This document shows positions 38,216 to 52,102 of a stretch of DNA of 64,000 nucleotides, piece by piece. Location: positions 45,653,213-45,717,212 of the forward strand of contig NC_065531.1 of the NCBI RefSeq assembly GCF_020184175.1, written 5' to 3'. Both the position numbers and the translations under genes were made by a program. This DNA comes from Aphis gossypii. Its lineage: Eukaryota; Arthropoda; Insecta; Hemiptera; Aphididae. How positions within the stretch are numbered: the first letter of the stretch is position 1; the number at the start of each line of letters is the position of its first letter. A model generated the notes under the pieces. It made no database searches. It saw only the letters and a program-made list of their open reading frames with translations, and had not been told where the DNA came from.

Positions 38216-39905
38216 GTATAAAACTGAAACAAAACGTTTTATAAAATAACTCAAAAATACCCTTATTTCTTTTCATACCCAATTTTTACAAGCTGCACTC
38301 GTAATAATGCGAATTGTGTTATTTGCGAGCATACAACTATGTTTATGATAAATATAAATCGCATTGAACCCATATAATACGTGTACTAAAAAGGTAGCAA
38401 AAAAAAGCCCTTTTCCGATCATATCATAGGAATAAATATTGTGCTTATGCAATAGCGTAGATATGATATTATTTTTTTTCGAAATGGAGAATTTTTATTT
38501 AAAGTTGATATATAATTTAAATTGTATATAGTTCATTAATATATTAATAACACAAATTATACAATTATTACTTATACCTAATAATAATATATAATTATTA
38601 TAAAATTATAATATATTTTAGGTTTCCCTCACTTGTTTATTTCTGGTCAAGTTTAATTGCAATTCTATACATTATCGTGAATAATTTTTCATTTTCTAAA
38701 AGTTTTTTTTGTCTTAACAAATGTAACATGTTTATAATCTTTTTTACAATATTGATATTTAAAACCATTAAATTATTTATATTTATATTATTATATAGGT
38801 ATAAAAGACCATAAATAATAGTATTATATACAAAATGTTTTTTTGCGACCAAGTGAATTATTTATATAAAGGTATATTCTAAAGTATTACAGTAATTTTT
38901 CGGATATAGAAATTGAATACGTAATATGACAAATGCGAAATGGATACCAGTAACGGTAGTAGTGTTATTAGAAAAATCCCTAACTAACTGAATCAGTAGG
39001 CATAAAAAGTCAGGGCATATTAAAAATAATCTGTTTGAAAATATTTGAGTAGCTACTTAAATGAAATTCAATACATTTTTATATACGTTTAATCCGTAGT
39101 AATAAAATCGCACTGTTCAGGTATTTATTTTACCGGATATACATTATTTAAGCGCCAGAGGTACAAAAATATATTAATCATTTATACCAATATTAATATT
39201 TTATAATGTAAATAGTAAATATATAATGTAAAAGTAGGTATTGTAAATAAAAAATCATATTACAATATTACAAGTACATTAACATTGTACTTTTAGCGCT
39301 TTTGAATGATATCTATACGCAGTTCTAATTTAATATCTGGAATGAAATATCCATGTAAGTATATGGGATTTTGGCACTTTTGTATAGGTACGATACAATT
39401 TATATGCTTCTTATCTCGATTTGGCGCTTATGTCAACCATCGATTTTACCAACGTCGTGGTTCGTGTAAGAAAACATCGAGGAAATTCGATACCATTTTC
39501 TTCGGTGATAAATGACAATAAACGTCAGTTTTAGTGATAATAATATAAATTTATGTTTTATCGTAACAATCATTAAGAGAACACGACGCCATTCTTAATT
39601 ATTTGGTTTTGATTGTCGAGATTTGACCCATCCAACCTGCACCGCGCGGCGTTTAACTCGCGACCACCGCGCCTACGAGTACGGCATAGTTAATTTATAG
39701 TCTTCGGTCGGACGCCTGAAAAGTTTTTCTCGCCGGTTCGGTATATATTTTATATACTCTCAACATATAAATATATTATATGACGCGATACCATCGACCG
39801 CCCCTTTTTCACTCCATTGGATTTATGTACCTATTTGTGTGCTTATATTATATAGTGTATTTGTTTTGGTTTTGTTTTTTTTCTATCTATTTATTTATCA
39901 AACAG
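38216..39905 (+). other. 1.7-kb phase-1 intron
   Basis: Intron with donor GTATAA and acceptor TATCAAACAG. The 3' part (about 39600-39800) is notably richer in G and C and in CpG than the surroundings. I see no coding feature in it that I can support. Confidence 0.7.
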
Positions 39906-40049
39906 CTCCCGCCAACGAAGTGGACCGGAGACCGCCGAAGAAGACCGGAAAATATCAAGACGCCGAGGACGGCAAGAAGGACGATCCGACCGTCGGAGAT
40001 CAACAGCAGAGCACGCGAGCAGCAGCCGCAGCCGCCGCCGCCGCAGCCG
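39906..40049 (+). CDS. DIP-family protein, charged and Ala-rich juxtamembrane exon
   Basis: The exon follows AAACAG and ends at GTAAGT (40050), with phase 1 on both sides (144 nt). It reads APANEVDRRPPKKTGKYQDA, then an acidic/basic stretch (EDGKKDDPTVGDQQQS), then ten alanines. It is low-complexity, probably disordered, and extends the stalk. Strong splice sites and exact phase match are the main evidence, because the sequence is not conserved enough for a family call. The GCC/GCA run could vary in length between individuals. Frames on either strand across this GC-rich exon are overlaps of it. Confidence 0.78.
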
Positions 40050-43000
40050 GTAAGTGTGACCGATAATGCGCGGCGCGGACACGCCCGTTATAGTGTCGCC
40101 ACTATATTATTATTGTAATACTGGAGCGCGGAGAACAAACAACGCGCTCGCCGATCGTTTGATTTACCGACCGGATCAGTGGCGATAGCGGTGGTAGAGA
40201 GAGGTATTATAAGACGCGAGGGATGACCCTTTTGTTTTGTTTACACTGTATAAATCACTCTTCTACTCGAAGAAGAAATTTCTTATTTTTTCTGTCTCCT
40301 TCTCTTTTTTCTTCGGGTCGATCTTTTCGGTACATTATTCACGTGGAGACTTTTTTACTTTTACTCTTCGCCATATCAAACAGCGGCTGCGTTTTTATTT
40401 CTCGTTTCGTCAAAAATGTTTATTTTCACCACATCGCGGAACAGTGAGCGTTTAAAACCTATTTTTGCGTCTTAATAGTCATATATATATATATATTTAT
40501 ATACAGGATCTATATAGCTGACTGTATATATACATTTAGATATCGAAGGCGCAGTGTTTGCGTTATCCGTTACGCTCGCTACGGTTAACCGGCTCAGCTC
40601 TGGTATATAATATAACGCAGTGGTATAATGAAAATAATAATAATAATAAATATGATATATTTGTTTTCGTCGACTTTCGTTGCACCGAGTATCTCGTCTC
40701 TATTAATACGAAATACAACATTATACTGTCAATACAAATTGTACGTATTTTCTACAAACAACATTTATCGTGCCAGTGTATGCGTATGGTTCATCGTATT
40801 ATATACTAGGTAGATGGTTACGACATGTCGCCCTTACGTCAGATTCTAAGTTTAGGGGCAAACCGTCATTTGGGAATAATTATCTAGGCCTAGTCGTTGA
40901 ATATTGAGGATTTGTTTTTTTGTTTATTTTCGTAATCTATATAGTTAGGATCAAAGTTACTAAACAGTTAAATAATATAAGATTGCGTCGATGTAATGAC
41001 AATAATAATAAGTATACATCAGACGATAACTACAATTGATCCACATAATTACGCAATGAGACTATAATATATTACGAGTACACGAAACAAGATAATAATT
41101 AAGCGCGTTATTCGGCAGATCGGTAATAATTAATAATACGCATAATAATATCTTAAATCGACACTATTATTTCCCGATGCACGTATGAACAAATGGCACG
41201 CTCCAGCTCGCGGTGGCGAATACGATTTATTATAATATGGTATGAACGATTTGGTTACCCATGAATGTATATTGGAGATTACGTAATTTTCACGTTCGCC
41301 TGCCCGGCAAATGCTACAGCGGGAGAGAAATTTCTTTTGCTACTCCGCGGTACAGATGAGCGCGCCGATCACAAAATAAATTATGTACACTTAGATATAA
41401 TTTGTTAAAAAAAAAATATGTGTAAAACGTACCTTCTTTGAGCGTTTGAAACTTAACTACTGTGTTATATAATATGACTCGCCGGGATCGACATCCTTGC
41501 GATTACACTCCATTAGGTGGGAGCTAATTAAAAATATCGATTATTATTGCGTCTTTATTTATGTTAACGAAGTCCGTTGGTTGTTACGTTACATGGTTTA
41601 TATTATTCTAGTGATCGTTATGTTGTGTACTATATTTTGTTACAAAAATTCTGAACCATCAATATTAAAACATACTTTTTTTAAAAGCAGTTATTTTTTT
41701 TTTTATAGCAATTTTCAGCTGAATATTTTGATGAACAATTTTATTAATTAATATTTCGGTACATTATTTAATAATATTGCACCATATTTACGCAATAATT
41801 CACTTTTTGATTTTATCTCAATAAATACTACAATATTATAATATTAACTCTTTAATAAAATTTTATTTACAATAAAAAAAAAAACAAAAAAATGCATGCA
41901 TTATACGATCATGAGAAACCTTCTGTATATATAAATATATAAATGCGCTTATTATTTCGATTGGGCCTCGTGGTTGTCCACAACGCATTTAATGGAAATT
42001 TAATACGTCTATACGTACCCGTCCCACCGAGACCTCTTCAGCCGATACCCACACCAAATTATAATACTGGTTAAAGTAAATTCACGAAACAGAAACAAAA
42101 ATCCACGAACGGGTCGTCGATCGGTTATAAATTATAATAATACATAGACCTATTGTACCTATTTATATTTATATATATGTTCAACGATTGAACATAAATT
42201 ATAATGATATACTCGGGGTGGTCAAGTCAAGAAGTTTTGTGAACCATACCACGATAAGTGTAATGCTAATTTAAGAACCCTTCAAACGAAAAATAAAAAC
42301 ATACTGCAATATTATCATTGTATACAACTACCTATAGATTAAATTAGGTGTAGGCAACATAATATACGACAAAGCGGTGTATCTATACATATAATTTTCT
42401 TATTTCAATTAAAATGTTTATGGCGTTTTTTAAGGTCATTAGACATAACATTGGTTTTTGATAAAATATATTAGGTGCATTATTTGTGTTTATATAAAAA
42501 CAAATAATAATATAATAAAAAGTTTATGTGTTACGGTATATTTGACTGATGAAGTTTGTTCTTGACGGATAAAAATAATTCAATAGTTTGAGAATGCGAC
42601 TTGATTCCAAGCGGAGAACTACGGAAAGGTGGTCAGAGCATTCGGTTAGGGTGTGTTCCAATTTAAAGCATGCCATAGCTTCTGTATTATCTTCTTTTAT
42701 TAAATGTTGGTATGTTAAGCTCGTGTGACCTATCGTCTAAGATTAAAATGTAGTATATTTATTATTAGGTATTATGTTTAGAAAAAATTCACAGATTTCG
42801 TAATTTATTGATTTTTTTTTTTAATGATACATTTTTTACATATTTTATATAAATAGTATAGATACATAATAAATTATTAATTTTTAAGAAGTTTCACGTT
42901 TTTTTTTTCATAATCTGTGATAAATAAAATACATTTTCACAACTTAGTTAATTTGTTTTGTTTAAGTACATTAATCGTGTACAAAAACATAAAATTAGAC

Positions 43001-43299
43001 TTTAAACTTATAAATACGTTTATTTGCATTATTTTTTCATATTATACAGATTTTGAATAGTTCTATAAGTAGTTTAAAAAATAGAAATGTGTCAAGAAAA
43101 GTAGTAAGAACTAACCCGAAGAGATATGCGCTATTATTTATAATGAAATAGTTTGATATTATTAATGCATCAAATATTTTATCACATCATATACCTAATG
43201 GTAAATAGAAGATGGACAACGATATCTTTTATAAATTTAAATTGATCATACATAAATAAAAAATAAACTTTTGTGATTATTCACTATACTATTGTTAGT

Positions 43300-43880
43300 A
43301 ATAATTTCTATTTATCTATTCATCTACTTAATCGTTTCTATATATTATGTTGTTATATAAAGTATTGGACTTTTATATCTAATTATATAATTATATATAT
43401 ATATATATATATAGATATAATACTACTATACTATAATTAAGATAGTGACAATAATACTACTACGATTGTCGATTACAATGTATACACATACAGTATTACA
43501 GTCTATCCGCAGCAGCCGTAATCAACTCGTGTTGTATACAAAAAATTTATAGTTGATACGCCTTGATAGTTGATATTATACACATATATACAGATACATA
43601 ATTTTACAAAATCCAACTTGAAAATAAATATGAAAATAAATTTGAATCTAATATTGTAAATCAATTTATTATTATTTTATTTAAATTAAACTGCATTTTT
43701 TTTTTTTTAATTTGTTTTTTTAATATAATACTTAAGTTAATGTCAATTAATAAATAAAAATAAATATAAAAATAAATAGCATTAAAAATAGGTATAATTT
43801 GAAGTAGCCATAATGAAAATTTTGTTTTTGCACGATTTTGTACATTTTAACATTTTAATTGCACGTTAGGTTAAAAGACC
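43300..43880 (+). mobile_element. Degenerate copy of the TTA-flanked MITE family
   Basis: 43490-43590 (CAGTCTATCCGCAGCAGCCG, then CAACTCGTGTTGTATAC and TATAGTTGATAC) matches 60370-60450 in the same orientation. 43800-43860 matches 60694-60750. Both also match 57502-58243 in reverse. The right end near 43880 (AAGACC then TTA) is a damaged version of the CCGGTCT terminus. The left end is not recognisable and the listed start is approximate. Confidence 0.55.
43392..43413. repeat. TA dinucleotide microsatellite
   Basis: About eleven TA units, inside the degenerate MITE copy. Confidence 0.8.
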
Positions 43881-46854
43881 TTAATCATATAATTATAATA
43901 TTCACAATAGTATTATACTCTCTTGAGATTATAATAAGTATAATATTATTCAACTCACCAAGTAATACATTAATTAATAATAAACATGAAATTAAAATAA
44001 CTTGCTTTTACTCCAAAGGTAATTATTTATACTATTAATCTTAAGCCCTTCAAAATATTTCAAAAGATAATATTATTTTATACTGTTCTCTACGTGTTTT
44101 TCTGGTGATGATTTCTATACCAAATTTTTTAACGAATTACTATACTAATAACTTGAAATATAGATACCCGATATAGTTTATTGTTATAATAATTTTTGAA
44201 TACAATATATTGCAGAAATAAACATACTTTTTGTTATCAAAACAAAACAAAAAACAAAAAAAAAAATGTAAAATAAGTAAGTAGCTACTGTCAACTTGAT
44301 TAAATAAAAAAGACCATAAATACTGAATTTTAATTTTAAACTTATAAATAGGTATATACATAAAAAATAATATTTCACAACCTAAATATTATTTTATAAT
44401 AATGCACGTGTATGCAATTTCCACGAATTCCATTAATGTGATTGCAAAGTAAACAAATAATTACATGTGAATTTTTAATGAACTATGAAAACATTTTTAA
44501 AACAATATTAAATGAAAAATCTTAAAACATAGAAATATCATAATGTTGTACTTACAAACTTATTCCAAACGTTACCAGGAATTATGCTATATTTTCAATA
44601 TCCCCTTCTTGTGTCTTATGGTAAGTTACTAAATTAAATTCCATAAATTAATGAATAACTAATAAAAAAACTAATAAGTATAAAGTAGATCTGTATGTAA
44701 GATTTGTGGAAACAGCTAGCCCAGTAAATGTTTTTTAAAGATTATATTAAAAGAAAACACTAAATTGATACGGCTCCAATTAAAGTTGTATTCCTAAATT
44801 ACATAGAACATATTTTACTTATACAATATAACATGGTGTAATCAGTTTTATTAGTATAATATAAATATTTGATGGGTTTATAGTTAATGCTATATTTAAT
44901 TGGTTTATATTATTATTGATACGTAGCTGAAAAAAAAATACATCATTATCATCATTATAAATTTCAATTTAGCAAATATTATAAATTTAACTGAAATACC
45001 TAGTAGACAACAACTTACAATAATTGAATTATAGACTTTAGTCTTCTATTTATTTGAATCTATTAAATTGAATAAGATAAATTAGGCTCATATTACTATT
45101 TGTATATTGTACAATGAAAATAAAAAGAAATTTAATAATTTATTATTTTTGCTAAAAATGTATTATAATAACTATAGAATTTTGCTTCTTGAATCTTAAA
45201 TTTGTTAAATGTGTTACATATAATAATACACATTAATTTTAAAGGATGTTGTATTTAAATAACTTAAAATAAATATTCTTTAAAACAGGTGAAAGACTAA
45301 ATATATTTTTACTTAAATATAGAATAAATAAAAAAAACAATATTATTGAATAAAAAATACTATACAAAAAGTATCCTATACTTTTAAATATTACAATACT
45401 GTTTGTAATATATTTTGAAAAATGTAAATATTTAATGTTTTCACATATGAGAATGACAAGTATCAGTTTATCTGAAATTTCTGAAAGAAAAGTTAAGGTC
45501 TTTGAAGACTTAATATAATTTATTTTTCGTTCAAGTAAATGGATAAAGTTAATAAAAACCACATATAATCTATCTAAATATATTTTTCATATTCATCTAT
45601 AAAATGTTAGCTTGCAAGAAGTGTAAATCGTTGATTTATTAAAATAAACGTTGGCCAAAATATTTTTTTAATTTATGCTCTATGGACCATTTTTAAAATC
45701 AATAAATTTAATATTAAAAATTATTAATCATTAATAAAAACAATATACTAAAAATAATAAAAAAGAACTGTACCTAAGTAAATAATAATCACATATTTTA
45801 GTTTTTTTTTTTTTATCGTCACAGTTGTCATTTAAACAAAAATAAATTCAATATTTATTTAATTTTAACGAAATCATTTCGATTTTCTGATAGGAATACT
45901 TGATATATTTAGTATAATATAATATAATAGGTATATTATATTATTATATTTATTGTCTCCGTGAGCTTTGTTAGCTTTTGTATAGACAAAATACATCCTT
46001 GTGAAATAATTTGGTTGCCTAATACTAACATTTGGCGTAACATGTGTGGATAAATAATATTTTTGGTTTTCCAATTTTTTCCAATTTGATGTATAGATAA
46101 TATTTCCAACACACCAAATTTATACAGTTGTCCAATCCGGAATTACCATGTATATTTTTTGACCATTAGAAAGCAGAATTAAAAAAATATATTTTTCACT
46201 TTGGTCAAACTAAATATATTTTTTTTAATACTTTTTAAAGTTTTTAACTAAATTTCTAATGTTCTTTTGTAAAGTATTTTATTCGTTTTTATGATCAGGG
46301 TCACAGATGTAACAATTGTTTTCTAAGATTTTACGGAAGCATACAACATGGCAGTAGTTATCCTCGTGCACTTTGTTATTCATTTAAATTATGCCTCTAG
46401 TGTGGTTAAAATTTGATGTAATTGATCATTTTATACTCATCTTTCACAGACAACACAGAGTTTCTTTTACAACTTTGTGTGAGTATTTGACTATTGTTTA
46501 AAAAATAATAATAACTGTATTGCTGAATTTATTACTTTAATAACTTATAAGATAGGAAATAGGCTTAAACCCGAACAAACTCACAGTGCCACATCGTTGT
46601 ATCTCGGCTTTTATGGCAATTTTTTTATTTATTTAATAGACTTGTAATCATTATTTAAAAATAAACTGAAAATTTTTTAATTAATACATAATATAATAGA
46701 CAATTTTTTTAATCGTATTAAATTTGAATTAACCAGGGAAAATATTTTACCATTTTTTTGTATTAAATTAAAATGTCATTTACCTGTAAAGATGGAGCCA
46801 CTGTCATATTCATATTTTATCGCTCAATATTCCGTGAATGGTAGTTGGATCCAT

Positions 46855-47130
46855 AAGACTATACCTTAAAATTCGCTCCATAATGTGCTCTTTCATTTAA
46901 AATAAAAACCTACATGACGATCGGTTGAATGGTTCTCGATATCATAATTCATAAGCATCTAAAACTCATACATGACGTGTCATTCAGCACATATCTATGT
47001 CAAAATGAACTAAAACCCAAATGCAGTACACCTATAACCAGGTTTAATTGTAAATCCAACCATCTAGAGACCCACTTAAGCATACAAAATAAATGTCAAC
47101 AAAATCGGTCTCCAGCAGCTTAAAAGGGTT
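46855..47130. repeat. Possible transposable-element fragment
   Basis: Less AT-rich block whose end (CATACAAAATAAATGTCAAC followed by AAAATCGGTCTCCAGCAG) resembles the tail motif of many insect interspersed repeats. A 64-codon open frame across it has no recognisable domain. Confidence 0.3.
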
Positions 47131-50100
47131 TCTGTGAAATATTATACACGTATAAAAGAATTATATAAATACATAATAATATTATGCTATCTACATTTGC
47201 TTCGTCTTGTAATATATTTAACTTGAAATTGTATCTATCGACAGAATATGACATTTTTTTTATATAGTTTCATTTTCGTGGTATTCTAATATTTTAGAAT
47301 CGGATTAAAAATAACAGTTTAAACTTTTTTTTTGTTTTTGTCATTCTGTGTAAATCGTATTTGATCGCAATGAACTAGTTGTAGACTGTAAAACATGTAA
47401 AATATAGTTATTTATTTATTCATTTGGTATTTCGACTAAAACCATTGTTCGTTCAAACAGATTTTATTTGAAACGCTTTTTATTCCCCGTATATGCATTG
47501 TTATTATAGTAGCATAGCGCGTAACCTATTTTGATATCGAGCGGATCATAAATATTGTACAATAATAGGTATTTTGTTAAAAAGACAAATATTCGGGTTT
47601 TGAATCAGTGACGATTGTACACGAACTGTAAGCCATTATATATTAGTGCGGGGTCGTTAAGCTGTAGTGGGAATACTAATTAGACAAAATAGTGCGAGAG
47701 GGTGACACCATGCGACTAAAGTAATTAATTCTACAAAGTACCTATTTGGGCGGTGCAGAGAATTATTTGCAAATTATAGCGTCTCGGCAATAAAGTATGA
47801 CTTACACCATGTAAGTTATACGAAATAAATAAATTGATTTGGGAGTGGAAATTATGACAAATACGACGTAAAAACAGTAATGGTGAATAAAAATATACGA
47901 AATTTTCAATAGCACTAGTGGCACTAGTTGGAGTGGTGGGTGATTTTTCCTCTTCACAAAACTGCAATAAACGTATAGAACTATAATATTATGTGTGTAA
48001 TCGAAAACTTTATGCTCGCCGTAAAAAATATAAAAAATATCCAATTGAAGGCTGTCACAGTTAAAATATATATAATTCCAGAAATCGTTACTAGTTTTAC
48101 GTGTATTCGATTAAAAAAGGACATATTTATTTTCCTAGAAAGAAGCAGATTTCATACGTTTACTTGGTTTATATCGACTTAACATGATTGAACTCCCTGA
48201 TCTCAATTATTACCTACTGTGCGCTCTTGTGATATTATAATTTTAAGTGTTTTTCTTTTATTTATATAGTATTTAATGTATAAGGGTGTTATGTATGTGG
48301 AAATCGCACTCGAGAATATAATAAATTCAAGTAGAAAATGCTCACGTATTACAACGCATCGTCGAATGAATATTTTTATTTCGATTTCCTGATCAATTGA
48401 CCACGAAATCCTTTATATCCTTTTGTTTTTTTTATGAGATTCCAATGGGACTTTTTTAAATCTTCGAGGCTTTGATTGTGTACTAACACGTTGATGGCAT
48501 TTATAAAACTTAGCTCTATACGGCGTTTTATATAAAAATTCTAAGTACGAACATGAAGTCACGCACGTACAATATAAAATAGTTCGTTTCCCAAGTATTG
48601 TGCTATACATATTACAATAACACGAATCATTTAATTTTAATTTTTTCCTATTCAGCGAAAAACGTACTTTTCTAAATTTTGAGTATCATTACAGTATTTT
48701 ATAGCTTAGTGTACACATTTTTATACATTAAAAAAATACAATCTAGGACTTATACATAATAAAGTTATCTAGTTTTTGTTTTTAAATTTTTAATAACTTA
48801 CTTGAATTTGTTATCTGCAATACCTACATAAGTATTTATACTCTAATATATTTTTATAAATATAAACGTCTATAATGTAGCATGTTATACTATATATTTT
48901 TTCCAATATTTTAATAGTTGAACATTTTAAATATTGTTTAAAATCTTAAAATATTTTCCAATCTTGTATATTATTATCCATTAGTTAACATTTAATAATA
49001 ATCATATTAACTGATAAATTATTTTATATTAATATATGATAGATCACTATAACAATATATAGTATATATTGCATTATCTATTTTTTATATACCTAAACAA
49101 ATAATAATTTATTAGTGATGATTGACGAAATTTCACTTAAAATTGAGACATTTTTAAATAAAACATTCAAGTCCACTGATGTTTATCCTTGGATTAGTTA
49201 AAACTTAACATCTTATGAATCTTAAATTTTCAATCATGTCGTTTATCATCCGAACTCTGTGCAGTTTGTGTCCGAGAATAACGACCGTTTATGTATGTGT
49301 TTTAGCAACGATTTGTCAAACTGACTAAGGGGTGGCTGTCAAGAGAGCTCGCAGCTTTATTGTTTCCTTTCTAGTGATTCTTGCGATTTCTCACGCCACC
49401 CGGTGCAGTCGATCGACGGATGTAAAGTACCGGAAATGTTCACATAATCTATCGTTGAACAATATTATAATTATTACAATCATTGTAAATAAATCACGTA
49501 GAAAATGTTTATTTAGGTACAATTCATTATTTTAAAAATATTTGACCAAGAAAGTGCAATGAGTAGTTTTATAAAATTGACAAGCCTATAAATAGAGTTA
49601 ATAAAATCACCTTAGCCATCAACGGTGGTAGGTAGGAAATTGGATTCATTTGTACTTACGTGAACGGCATGCTTAACAATAGTGTATTTGAAGTAGAAAT
49701 GTACAAACACTCGTCGATAAAATATGACAAATTGTCTGAACTTATTGTTACCAACTGTTCACATACTCATCATCACGAAATTCATCGGTATCTCACCAAA
49801 TAAATTTGACGTGTTGCATTAAACTATTTTAAAATACAATATAAAATATAATGAATTTTAAATATACGAGTATGTATATAAAATAAAAAACTACAATACT
49901 ACATAATTATTACAATTGAAGTATCGAATAATGATACGTATTGCATATTATTATTACATGATGATTATCATTAACTGTCTGCATATGAGAAAAAATATTC
50001 AATTCAATCTAAAAAAAAAAAATAATTTCAATACAGCTTGAAAACTTTAGTGTACTTTTTGAATGTTAACTCAAATATATTAAATAATATAATAAAATTA

Positions 50101-51977
50101 GACAACAAACGATTTTTATTATTTTTTAATAATTCTATACCTACATATTTAATATTAACCGCAATATGATAGTTGTTATTCGAAATTATTTTTATAAACG
50201 TAATATTACTATATATTATACACTATAATATGATATGATAAGTAATCATTTTAAAATATTACAACATTGTGTAGTACATTTTTTAAATTTAAAAAAGTTT
50301 ATAGATATTAAATAATTTATTTTTAATAAAAAAATGTATATATAAATATATATATATTACAATACAACATAAATAGGATTTATATTTACAAGCTTTAAAT
50401 TATTACATAACATCAATATTAAATTTTATTTTTGCTGTTAGTAGTAGGAAAAGTGAATTTGTCATAAATGTATAATAAATTCTTCATTGAAACAAAAAAA
50501 TTATTTAAAACTCAATAAATTTAAACTACCTGTCTACCTGCTATAATGATAATTAATTTTTATTTTAGTTTTTCAGATATTGTTCAACAAGTTAAATATT
50601 TAGATAAATAATAGTTTATTTTTAAACATACATATTAGTTCGTTAATCGTTATATGTATAAGAGAAAACAAAATAAGTTATGCTAAATAAAATGAACCAG
50701 CATTTAAAGTTATTCAAAAATCTTTAAAATGTTGATTGTAAACAAAAATATAAGACTAATTTCAATATTTATGTTTTAAATTTTATTTCTCATATTTCAT
50801 AAATGCTCCATAAATCTATTAGGGGCAATTGATACAATTACTAATTACTTTATTTTGTTTTGCCAAACAATATTTCGTAATCGTATCATAAATTTGACAG
50901 TTAGTTTGATTTTATAGTTATTAAAATATAGTAAAATAATAATCAAATTGAAACCCATATAATCTTAAAATGTTAAATAAAATAGATCTGCATATATAAT
51001 TATTTTGTTGTATTCTTTCTCCTGAAAAGTAAATAACAATATAGTAGCTTGCAAAACAGCGCAAACAAATTTAAAAAAAAAAAAAAAAATAATGTCACTT
51101 TATTAGTTTAAAAGTTTAAAAAGAAACAAGAAAATCTTTTGCCATACAAACAAAGTCCCACCAAAATCTCGAAAAAGTACCTAATATAATCGGTCTCGCG
51201 AGTGAATTTCTTGTGTTATTTATTTTCCATGCAGATTTTCCTCTCTAATTTTATAACTGACTTACATTATTCTTTGTTACTCTACTTGTATACATGTATT
51301 ACTCAGCAGAATGTACGATACGCGTAAGAAATGAATTATTGGTATATTCGGTGCCTTAATAATACAATTATTAGAATATTAGAATTTTCAAATCTTGCCA
51401 AAAAATTCTTATTCTTTTATATAATACTTATATTAATTTTACAATTTTATAATTAATAGATATATAAGAACGTCATTTTCATTAGTACTATAAAAAAATA
51501 TTTATACAAAACATGCGGCTAATCTAGACTGAACAATACACAAAAAAAAACTTTACATATTTCATTCTGATAGTTATTTATTTTTGCAAACAGTACATTG
51601 GTCTAGTCGTATTTCTAGTTCAATATAGTTTCCTTCATTTTTTTTTTCGAATTTTCAAACATAATACATATTATACAGACACCTGCAACAGTTGCATCTC
51701 ACTGCAGTGCTCCTTTTTTTTTTCACCGACGTTGAATAAAATATTATTTATTATTATGTATAAGATAGATGTTTCTATGTTAATAGTTAAGTCTACTACG
51801 TGTTGTGTATAGTGTCTCGTATACACCACATAAAATAATATTTTGTCGTGGGTTTATGGGGACATGCGAAAATTTCGCGTGTACGGTGAGGCATGGTGGT
51901 GATTTTTTCTTTTTACTACTATTACATTTTTTTTTTTTTTTTTAATATCAAACAATGCATGTGTATACGTGTTGCAG

Positions 51978-52102
51978 GCGACAACAATGGGCGGCCAGCT
52001 TTGAGCAAAAAGCATAAAAACGGATCTACCAGCGTCCATCCCGCGCTTGGTGTGATGGCCGTAGTTTGGATAATAATAACACAAAGGATTTTTCCGTTAT
52101 GA
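51978..52102 (+). CDS. DIP-family protein, last coding exon with GPI-like tail
   Basis: The exon follows GTGTTGCAG. In phase 1 it gives GDNNGRPALSKKHKNGSTSV, then HPALGVMAVVWIIITQRIFP, Leu and TGA at 52100-52102. A small-residue cluster (NGSTS) followed by a hydrophobic segment at the extreme C-terminus looks like a GPI-anchor addition signal. Several DIP proteins are GPI-anchored, so this fits. A short transmembrane segment is the alternative. All seven exons together contain no internal stop, which supports the chain as a whole. Confidence 0.85.

Larger units (their letters stand above)
40050..51977 (+). other. 11.9-kb phase-1 intron before the last coding exon
   Basis: The first 1.4 kb (to about 41470) is unusually rich in G, C and CpG for this window. 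The rest is AT-rich. It holds a TA microsatellite, a degenerate MITE relative (about 43300-43880), a possible repeat fragment (46855-47130), and a hydrophobic open stretch at about 49331-49535 that I do not accept as an exon. Confidence 0.7.

Noticed and set aside
38046..38282. Val-rich reverse-strand frame
   Set aside because: It is the complement of the Thr repeat codons in the stalk exon.
39780..40118. 112-codon frame (+ strand) as a separate protein
   Set aside because: It crosses the splice acceptor at 39905 and reads the Ala-rich exon in another frame; the proline/arginine content comes from the GC-rich exon.
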